Origin: a virus
Length of the DNA stretch: 20,035 nt
IMG/VR virus record: IMGVR_UViG_3300043256_000250
Span: 1-20,035 of that record
Direction: 5' to 3' (one strand)
Numbering within the stretch: the stretch's first letter is position 1; each line of letters begins with the position of its first letter. The notes under the pieces are model-generated. The model was given only the letters and a program-made list of their open reading frames with translations. It was not told the DNA's origin and did not search any database. A program made the translations under genes and the position numbers. Positions 15,874 to 20,035 of this stretch are shown here, in pieces.

Positions 15874-15905
15874 CAAAATTATAAATAAAATTGATAAGAA
15901 ACAAA
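15874..15905 (-). promoter_or_regulatory. Bacteroidetes-type promoter for the tail unit
   Basis: On the minus strand, TTTG (15902-15905) is followed after 20 nt by TAATTTTG (15874-15881). The downstream ATG (15869) begins four bases after the box, about where transcription should start, so the transcript would be leaderless or nearly so. It lies just below the 58-bp repeats. Confidence 0.7.
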
Positions 15906-15933
15906 TTTCGTATAGATTGAATTTATATGGAAT

Positions 15934-16071
15934 TTGTTCAAAGAGATTTTCTCCCGACAAACGACAAAATCCCTTCAAAGAGATTTGAGATTTGTTCAAA
16001 GAGATTTTCTCCCGACAAACGACAAAATCCCTTCAAAGAGATTTGAGATTTGTTCAAAGAGATTTTCTCCC
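15934..16071. repeat. 58-bp tandem repeats, family A
   Basis: Two full 58-bp units and a partial third: TTGTTCA recurs at 15934, 15992 and 16050. Each unit holds AAAGAGATTTTCTCCCGACA, then AACGAC, then a hairpin (15967-15986 in the first unit: AAATCCCTT, loop CA, AAGAGATTT). The left-arm CCC faces GAG, which gives one C-A mismatch on the plus strand but a G-U wobble on the minus strand. The period is not a multiple of three, and no real gene crosses it. The array lies between the cassette terminator and the tail promoter. Confidence 0.9.
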
Positions 16072-16081
16072 TATCCGGCAC

Positions 16082-16115
16082 AAAAAAAGCAGAGCCCTAG
16101 CGGAGCCCTGCTTTT
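16082..16115 (-). terminator. Intrinsic terminator of the 16.1-17.3 kb cassette
   Basis: A run of seven A (16082-16088) precedes GCAG...CTGC arms (16089-16111, with an imperfect inner stem between AGCCC and GGAGCC), followed by TTTT. Read on the minus strand, this is a G/C-rich hairpin followed by a run of seven T, about 35 nt past the stop of the 101-residue gene. It could also work in the other direction. Confidence 0.75.
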
Positions 16116-16149
16116 ATATATTTAAAACCTGAATGAGGCCACAAACGTA

Positions 16150-16455
16150 CTAAACATTTTGGAACTTACCAAGTTCTTTAAGCATTAATTTTTTCATTTG
16201 CCTACCAAACCAATAATTTTCAAACCAATGTTCTTCGTCCAGCCAATCCGTGCAAGCCCAAAATCTCGAATCTTCGCTTAAAAGCCCCAGGTCTTTTTTT
16301 ACCCTGTGTATTTGGATTCGGTAGGTTACCGAATACCAAAGCCATTTGACCCAAACCTTATCTTTTAATAGTTCGTACATGTAAAGTATAAAATACAGCG
16401 ATATAAAATATATCATGAAAACTAGGGTAATTGTCGTATACCATTTCATAATCAT
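16150..16455 (-). CDS. Small membrane protein, unknown
   Basis: A 101-residue protein overlapping the upstream stop by ATGA. The N-terminal segment (about 5-28, TTITLVFMIYFISLYFILYM) is a strong transmembrane helix, followed by a basic, tryptophan-rich stretch (KVWVKWLWYSVTYRIQIHRV, about 33-52). The C-terminal half is soluble-looking but unusually rich in W and F (FWACTDWLDEEHWFENYWFG, about 65-84). It is the last gene of a cassette with its own promoter and terminator, and a terminator follows closely. I do not recognise the family. A membrane protein expressed separately from virion genes would fit a host-modifying role such as superinfection exclusion, but that is speculation. Confidence 0.75.
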   Translation of the reverse strand: MIMKWYTTITLVFMIYFISLYFILYMYELLKDKVWVKWLWYSVTYRIQIHRVKKDLGLLSEDSRFWACTDWLDEEHWFENYWFGRQMKKLMLKELGKFQNV

Positions 16456-17000
16456 GTTTTTTTGTTTTTGTAAATTGTATTTAATTTTTCATTAAATTCG
16501 TTTCGGTCGGCTTCGAGTTTCAACTTGGTAAAACAAAAGTCATACTCTAATTTCCCTACCTCCTCGAAGTTAAGCGAGTACCACACGGCCAATTTATCAA
16601 ATTGTATAAAAGACCCGTAATCATTGAATTTTTCTATACCTGCCTGTATTTCTTCGGCGCTTGGGGCATGCCCCAGGAAGTCCGACTCCATGTTGTTGAT
16701 AGCTGTTACCTGTTCGATAAAATAAAGCCTTGCCTTGTGCAATTCGAAAATAGATTTAAGCCCCAGGGCCTTAAAACTGATATCTTTTAATTCTGAAATA
16801 GATTTAAAAAATATTTCCCAAGTTAAACCCTGCTGGGCGTAATACTGAAAATCCTTTACGGTTCCAAACGAAAGCTCCAAAAAACTGCCCAGGGCGAAAA
16901 CGTCGAAAGGTTCGAAATTCCCGTACCTTAAATAAAGGTCGTATTGGCTCCGGTCTTTTAAAGACGCATAGTCTTTAAATGTTAGGTCTTTTACTTGCAT
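16452..17000 (-). CDS. Conserved phage protein, unknown
   Basis: A 182-residue, mostly helical, acidic and aromatic protein. The first ten bases overlap the 3' end of the RyR-like gene, and the stop overlaps the next start (ATGA). Residues 43-52 read LSFGTVKDFQ, and residues 101-137 hold INNMESDFLGHAPSAEEIQA then GIEKFNDYGSFIQFDKL. I recall a similar 'FGxVKDxQ ... E..aGi..f..YG.f.q.d.la' layout in other Bacteroidetes phages, next to the same kind of RyR-like gene, so the pair may be a conserved unit. No catalytic motif, signal peptide or membrane segment is visible. A chaperone or regulatory role is possible but unsupported. Confidence 0.7.
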   Translation of the reverse strand: MQVKDLTFKDYASLKDRSQYDLYLRYGNFEPFDVFALGSFLELSFGTVKDFQYYAQQGLTWEIFFKSISELKDISFKALGLKSIFELHKARLYFIEQVTAINNMESDFLGHAPSAEEIQAGIEKFNDYGSFIQFDKLAVWYSLNFEEVGKLEYDFCFTKLKLEADRNEFNEKLNTIYKNKKT

Positions 17001-17275
17001 TTTTTAGGGGCAGAAGGTATTTTATTATCTAAAATATCTAAAATATCTAAATATTTCTGGGCTTCCACTCTGTCGCTTATTTTTTCTTTTTTGGTCAAAT
17101 TTTCATAAGGGGTGTTTATTTGCCTTTTCCATCTATCTACCGCCCATTTAGGGATTACCAAAGACCCCTCTTCTGCTTGTATTGTTCCCGGTTTGTAAGG
17201 AATACTCTTTGAAAACATGTAACTCGTCCATCCCGCCCAACTTAGGTGAGCCTGTTTTGCTAATTTTTCCAACAT
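16991..17275 (-). CDS. RyR-domain-like small phage protein
   Basis: A 94-residue protein, first gene of the cassette behind promoter 17298-17328. Residues 2-16 read LEKLAKQAHLSWAGW, with His10, Trp13 and Trp16. A strand-like IPKWAVDRWKRQ follows (41-52), then TPYENLTKKEKISDRVEAQK (55-74). The order 'L..LA...H..W...GW ... PY..L...EK..DR..A...L' is that of the ryanodine-receptor repeat (RyR), also found as small stand-alone proteins in phages. The domain probably binds a ligand or protein partner. The start lies 22 nt past the promoter box, allowing a short leader. No enzyme residues are seen. The RyR link rests on pattern and is moderately sure; the role in the phage is unknown. Confidence 0.75.
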   Translation of the reverse strand: MLEKLAKQAHLSWAGWTSYMFSKSIPYKPGTIQAEEGSLVIPKWAVDRWKRQINTPYENLTKKEKISDRVEAQKYLDILDILDNKIPSAPKKCK

Positions 17276-17297
17276 AATATAGATTTTTAATGAACAA

Positions 17298-17328
17298 CAA
17301 AGATAAACATATTTATCATCACTACAAA
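17298..17328 (-). promoter_or_regulatory. Bacteroidetes-type promoter for the cassette
   Basis: On the minus strand, TTTG (17325-17328) is followed after 19 nt by TATCTTTG (17298-17305). The upstream box lies inside the last codons of the large terminase gene. The next gene starts 22 nt past the lower box. Confidence 0.75.
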
Positions 17329-18479
17329 GCTTTTTGCCCTTTTCTTACAAAAGGCTTTAATACTTGCATGGTTTTATATCTTGCCCCGTCTAGTAAGTGG
17401 CAAAATGCATCAATAGGGATTTCTCCTTTTTTATCCAGCCAGATCCATTTATTTAACTCCTGTTCTAAATTCGTGCTTTCGGGGGTTATTATAATCTCAT
17501 AACCTGTAATCTCTTTTATGTCCTCCACTATTTTATTTTTTGGAAAACCGTGGATATTAAATCCTTTTTTGGCAAGGTCTTTGATAGTCCGCTTTGCCGA
17601 ATTGTCAGCTGCAATTAACTTTTTGTCTGGTACCCTTGCTTTTAACCTGTCCCCCAGTTCATCAGTTGAGAGGTTGTTTTCGTAAAGTTCCTCATGCCAA
17701 TATATTTTCTTTGCTTTCTTATCGACTGCCACTTTAACAAGTGCATCCGGGTCTGTTACCCCGAAGTCAAGACCGTAACCAAACGGTAAAGTTTCATCAA
17801 ATTCACCAAAGCGCCAATTTGTAAAAATTGCACCCTCCAGCTGCCCAAGTTCACCAAGCCCATAGACCTTCCACCAATTTTCAAAGCCTGGTTTATCCTT
17901 TTTGGCTAAAAGGTTTTCTTTCTCCCTTTTGGGCAGGTAGGGGTTATCTAAGAAAGTAGATTTGATTAGCACATAATCGAAATTAGGCATGTGCTTTTCA
18001 TGCAACCAAAATTCTGCCGATGGGTTGAAATCTATAAAGGTTGCTATACTTGTCCGGGCGTTCATCAGCTCAAAAATCTTGTACGCTATCCTTCTATTTG
18101 CTTCATTGATATAAAGTATTTCACGCCGGGGGCCGGTTGCTTTCGCCTCGTTGCCTTCGATACCTACAAAAGTAAACTTGCATTTACCTATAAAATATTT
18201 GTTTTCTGATTTATTGCGGACACTTGCCGGGTCGATGCCCTCGTCTGTGAGAACATCCTCAAAATCCTGTATAGCCCCTTCTTTAAGGTGGGGTAAAGCA
18301 TAAGACGCAATAGTTATCCGCTTGCGGCTCTTGCTATATTTAGCGATGTTGTAAAGTAATTGTAATATTGATACATTTTTAGAACTGCCCTGCCCACCCT
18401 GGTTACAAATTAGTGTTTGCGTACCTTTGTATTTTAAATAAGCCGCAAGGTTCCAGCTAAATACTTCAGTCGTTTTCAT
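17322..18479 (-). CDS. terL: Terminase large subunit (TerL)
   Basis: A 385-residue packaging motor that cuts and pumps phage DNA into proheads. The ATPase part has a divergent Walker A, GGQGSSKN (28-35, Lys34), where most relatives have GGRGSGKS. Walker B is ILYINEAN (121-128) with Asn125 and catalytic Glu126, and FNPS (151-154) fits the coupling motif. The nuclease part shows the RNase H-like acids: Asp238 (GLDFG), Asp292 (ADNS) and Asp364 (LLDGARY). Only about 27 residues precede Walker A, so the enzyme is compact. The start overlaps the 44-residue ORF by 14 nt; downstream the gene overlaps a promoter. Confidence 0.92.
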   Translation of the reverse strand: MKTTEVFSWNLAAYLKYKGTQTLICNQGGQGSSKNVSILQLLYNIAKYSKSRKRITIASYALPHLKEGAIQDFEDVLTDEGIDPASVRNKSENKYFIGKCKFTFVGIEGNEAKATGPRREILYINEANRRIAYKIFELMNARTSIATFIDFNPSAEFWLHEKHMPNFDYVLIKSTFLDNPYLPKREKENLLAKKDKPGFENWWKVYGLGELGQLEGAIFTNWRFGEFDETLPFGYGLDFGVTDPDALVKVAVDKKAKKIYWHEELYENNLSTDELGDRLKARVPDKKLIAADNSAKRTIKDLAKKGFNIHGFPKNKIVEDIKEITGYEIIITPESTNLEQELNKWIWLDKKGEIPIDAFCHLLDGARYKTMQVLKPFVRKGQKAL

Positions 18480-18600
18480 TTGCTTCGGTTGGTTCGTTTT
18501 CTTCTATTGCGGAGGTCGGGGCATCTTCGAGCATAAGTCTTGCATTTTCAAAAATTTGATCCCAAAGCCTGTCGAAATGTTCAAAATCGTATAATCCCAT
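18466..18600 (-). CDS. Small acidic ORF between TerS and TerL, 44 residues
   Basis: A 44-residue ORF translated by hand, beginning MGLYDFEHFDRLWDQIFENA and ending in an acidic tail EENEPTEANEND. It overlaps the TerL start by 14 nt. Its upstream sequence, GGGGATTAAATATT before ATGGG, almost repeats the sequence before the 18780 start (GGAGATTAAATATT before ATGGG): in both cases a GAT codon and the previous TAA stop, then ATATT, then ATGGG. Function unknown; a terminase-assembly partner is a guess from position. Confidence 0.5.
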   Translation of the reverse strand: MGLYDFEHFDRLWDQIFENARLMLEDAPTSAIEENEPTEANEND

Positions 18601-18605
18601 AATAT

Positions 18606-18780
18606 TTAATCCCCCTTCATTATTTTATTATAAAAATTAGTTGCTTGTATTGTAGATTCCTTGGAAGTTTCCCCCAATTTATTATGTAATTTATCTTCCG
18701 GTCTTTTAACCATTGTGACACTCAAAACATCTTTAAAAAAAACCCTCAATAAACTCTTCGTAATTACTTTCACTGCCCAT
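18606..18780 (-). CDS. Small ORF split by an 8-T run (57 residues if joined)
   Basis: From ATG at 18780 the frame reads MGSESNYEEFIEGFF and stops inside a run of eight T on the coding strand (18735-18742, A on the plus strand). Skipping one T joins it to KDVLSV and the in-frame ORF starting MVKRPEDKLHNKLGETSKES (ATG 18713, 35 residues to 18606). The joined product is 57 residues, starting 5 nt after the TerS stop and ending 5 nt before the next ATG. The exact spacing at both ends supports one gene with a sequencing error, a broken gene, or a programmed shift on the T run. Otherwise only the 18606-18713 ORF is coding. Confidence 0.4.
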
Positions 18781-18785
18781 AATAT

Positions 18786-19274
18786 TTAATCTCCATCCAT
18801 TAGTTCGTTCAGGTTATCCTGTGTTATTTGGTCAACCACTATTATAGTAGTTTTTAATTTTTCACCCCCAGTGGTGTGGTCTACTTCGTGGCGGTCTGCC
18901 CACTTTTGGCCCTTCTCGGGATCGATCCTGCCCCTCCTGTTCTTTAGCCAAATGTTAATCGCCGCAACGTCCGGGACGACGTGTTTTGTAGTCGTGGTCG
19001 TTTCGTAATCGTCCAGGGATTCTTTAACCTTTATCTCGTCATAAGTATATCCGTTAGCTCTTTTAAACAGGCTCTTAGTTACTTGCATGTCCGCAGTTTC
19101 CTTGCCCCTTTTAATGGACTCAAAGAATTCTGGTTCTGCTATCTTCCAATTGTTGACAGTTGTTTCGGTTACGTTGAAAAAACGGGCGAATTCTTTATCC
19201 GTTGCTCCAAGTAAAGCAAGTTCGTAAACCTGTTCATTGTATTCTGTTTTATATTTCGTCGGCTGTCCTGCCAT
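18786..19274 (-). CDS. terS: Terminase small subunit (TerS)
   Basis: A 162-residue DNA-binding packaging protein that recognises the phage start site and directs the large subunit. Residues about 10-50 form the helix-turn-helix: EYNEQVYELALLGATDKEFA then FFNVTETTVNNWKIAEPEF, the normal terminase pattern. A central helix DMQVTKSLFKRANGYTYDEI (about 62-81) would form the oligomer. The C-terminal part holds VPDVAAINIWLKNRRGRIDP and a WADRHEVDH segment, also common in this family. It starts 3 nt after the 52-residue ORF. The upstream TTGTTTAC cluster is the obvious candidate target, by analogy with lambda, where the small terminase binds sites just upstream of its own gene. Confidence 0.85.
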   Translation of the reverse strand: MAGQPTKYKTEYNEQVYELALLGATDKEFARFFNVTETTVNNWKIAEPEFFESIKRGKETADMQVTKSLFKRANGYTYDEIKVKESLDDYETTTTTKHVVPDVAAINIWLKNRRGRIDPEKGQKWADRHEVDHTTGGEKLKTTIIVVDQITQDNLNELMDGD

Positions 19275-19277
19275 AAC

Positions 19278-19436
19278 TTAAAAATTTTTTATCCATTCGT
19301 CAACCCTCTCCTTAGTCGCTTTGAGTCTTTGGGACTCCATCGCTTTTACAACTGCCCCGCGAAGGTCCCTGTTAATCAATATCTTTTTATCTCCTATGAA
19401 AAAATACTTTTTTGTTTTGGGCGGTTTTAAAATCAT
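19278..19436 (-). CDS. Small basic ORF, 52 residues, unknown
   Basis: The ATG-initiated ORF of 52 residues begins MILKPPKTKKYFFIGDKKIL and ends KATKERVDEWIKNF, 3 nt before TerS. A TTG at 19478 would add 14 hydrophobic residues but lies upstream of the promoter, so I do not favour it. The TACCTTTG box ends three bases before this ATG, so a transcript from that promoter would be leaderless, or might miss this ORF and serve TerS only. The composition is basic and mildly helical. The family is not recognised. Confidence 0.5.
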   Translation of the reverse strand: MILKPPKTKKYFFIGDKKILINRDLRGAVVKAMESQRLKATKERVDEWIKNF

Positions 19437-19439
19437 ATG

Positions 19440-19471
19440 CAAAGGTATAAAATTAACAATAAACCACCAAA
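19440..19471 (-). promoter_or_regulatory. Bacteroidetes-type promoter for the terminase unit
   Basis: On the minus strand, TTTG (19468-19471) is followed after 20 nt by TACCTTTG (19440-19447). The spacer contains GGTTTATTGTT (19465-19455), 11 bases identical to 19791-19801 in the TTGTTTAC region, so a regulator of that region could also act on this promoter. Confidence 0.7.
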
Positions 19472-19511
19472 CCCGCAACCCATACCCTCCATTTTGCCCT
19501 GAAAAAACCCA

Positions 19512-19861
19512 TTGTTTACCACACCTGTCTACCTTGCAGCGTTTTTGTAAACAACAATTTAAAGCCCTTGTTTACCGCTCCGGCCTTTAAAATCAACCTT
19601 TCCTATATACTAACGGGGTTAAAAGCAACAATAAACAAGACCTCCTAGAATATATAATATACAATATACTAAAATTCTATATTATACATAATGCTATATT
19701 TACTATAATATATTACCCTATTTATTGTTTATCTTGTTTACATCTATCAAAACCCCCGGTTTTACTGGGCGGAGGCGTAAACAAGAATCGGGTTTATTGT
19801 TTACATCTTGTTTACCTGAAATGGAAAAGCCCTTAAAATCAAGGTCTTACAATGTAAACAA
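19512..19861. other. TTGTTTAC cluster around an A/T island (origin, cos/pac or operator candidate)
   Basis: This stretch holds no gene. TTGTTTAC occurs at 19512, 19568, 19734, 19797 and 19808 on the plus strand and at 19547, 19777 and 19854 on the minus strand; TTGTTTAT occurs at 19725 (+) and 19631 (-). Between them, 19649-19715 has only seven G/C in 67 bases and an inverted repeat (TATAATATA 19653-19661 with TATATTATA 19678-19686). The longer box TTTATTGTT is seen at 19627 (-), 19721 (+) and 19793 (+). A small hairpin, AAAACC-CCC-GGTTTT, lies at 19749-19763. Repeated boxes beside an easily melted island resemble an origin with iterons. The position upstream of TerS also fits a packaging site. 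Confidence 0.65.
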
Positions 19862-19864
19862 CAT

Positions 19865-20035
19865 TTTTCTCCCGACAAACGACAAAAACTCTTTGAAGAG
19901 TTTTGAGATTTGTTGAAAGAGATTTTCTCCCGACAAACGACAAAAACTCTTTGAAGAGTTTTGAGATTTGTTCAAAGAGATTTTCTCCCGGCAAACGACA
20001 AAAACTCTTTGAAGAGTTTTGAGATTTGTTCAAAG
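19865..20035. repeat. 58-bp tandem repeats, family B, running off the window
   Basis: Three units start at 19865, 19923 and 19981; the last is cut by the window edge. They match family A outside the hairpin. The hairpin (19885-19904) is AAAACTCTT, loop TG, AAGAGTTTT: nine perfect pairs. Unit 1 has TTGTTGAAAG instead of TTGTTCAAAG, and unit 3 has CCCGGCAAAC instead of CCCGACAAAC. Confidence 0.9.

Noticed and set aside
15934-16125. ORF across the left repeat array
   Set aside because: Simply reads the 58-bp repeat in successive frames, as the period is not a multiple of three; no other gene features.
19437-19478. TTG start at 19478 for the 52-residue ORF
   Set aside because: The extension lies over the promoter boxes and would not be in a transcript made from it.
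19512-19861. Classic DnaA-box origin
   Set aside because: The repeated TTGTTTAC is not the DnaA consensus TTATNCACA, so a DnaA origin is not supported; an origin using another initiator remains open.
19839-20033. ORF across the right repeat array
   Set aside because: Same reason: a repeat translated in shifting frames.
15934-20035. CRISPR array as an explanation for the 58-bp repeats
   Set aside because: Units are nearly identical over their whole length with no variable spacers, and no cas gene is present.
1-20035. Integrase, attachment sites, lysis genes, tRNA or rRNA
   Set aside because: I looked for these and found no supporting sequence, so lifestyle (temperate or lytic) cannot be decided from this window.

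Overview
The window is a stretch of a tailed-phage or prophage genome whose host belongs to the Bacteroidetes, most likely a flavobacterium. Three things point there: A+T-rich DNA, virion protein families typical of Bacteroidetes phages, and four promoters fitting the Bacteroidetes housekeeping pattern TTTG-N19/20-TAnnTTTG. All convincing genes lie on the minus strand, so transcription runs from high to low coordinates. The virion is probably a siphovirus: a 711-residue tape-measure protein suggests a non-contractile tail of roughly 105 nm (inference, about 0.15 nm per residue). No integrase, lysis gene, tRNA, rRNA or CRISPR array was seen.

Layout from right to left. (1) 19865-20035: three tandem 58-bp repeats running off the window edge. 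(2) 19512-19861: a non-coding region with eight copies of TTGTTTAC in both orientations around an A/T island, a candidate replication origin, cos/pac site or operator cluster. (3) Promoter at 19440-19471, then a 52-residue ORF, the small terminase subunit, two tiny ORFs and the large terminase subunit. (4) A self-contained cassette: promoter 17298-17328, three genes (a RyR-like protein, a conserved phage protein of unknown role, a membrane protein) and an intrinsic terminator at 16082-16115. (5) A second 58-bp repeat array (15934-16071), then promoter 15874-15905, whose TAnnTTTG box ends four bases before the next start codon. (6) A tail unit, 15869-7433: tail-terminator-like protein, LamG-like receptor-binding candidate, small exported protein, Ig-like protein, gp10-like protein, two small ORFs, three unassigned virion proteins, a large baseplate-like protein and the tape measure. 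(7) Promoter 7385-7416, then a head unit, 7362-1: 92-residue protein, ClpP-type protease fused to a scaffold, major capsid protein, a tail-tube-like protein, a conserved protein, portal, head-tail adaptor, and a fibre-like protein that runs off the left edge.

The genes cover DNA packaging, capsid assembly and maturation, and tail assembly. The order is unusual: the tail module lies between the terminase and the head module, and within the head module the portal comes after the protease and capsid genes. Most junctions are tight, and six have the overlap TAATG, which suggests translational coupling. The most unusual features are the TTGTTTAC region, the 58-bp hairpin repeats with pairing-preserving substitutions, and the terminated cassette behind the terminase gene.
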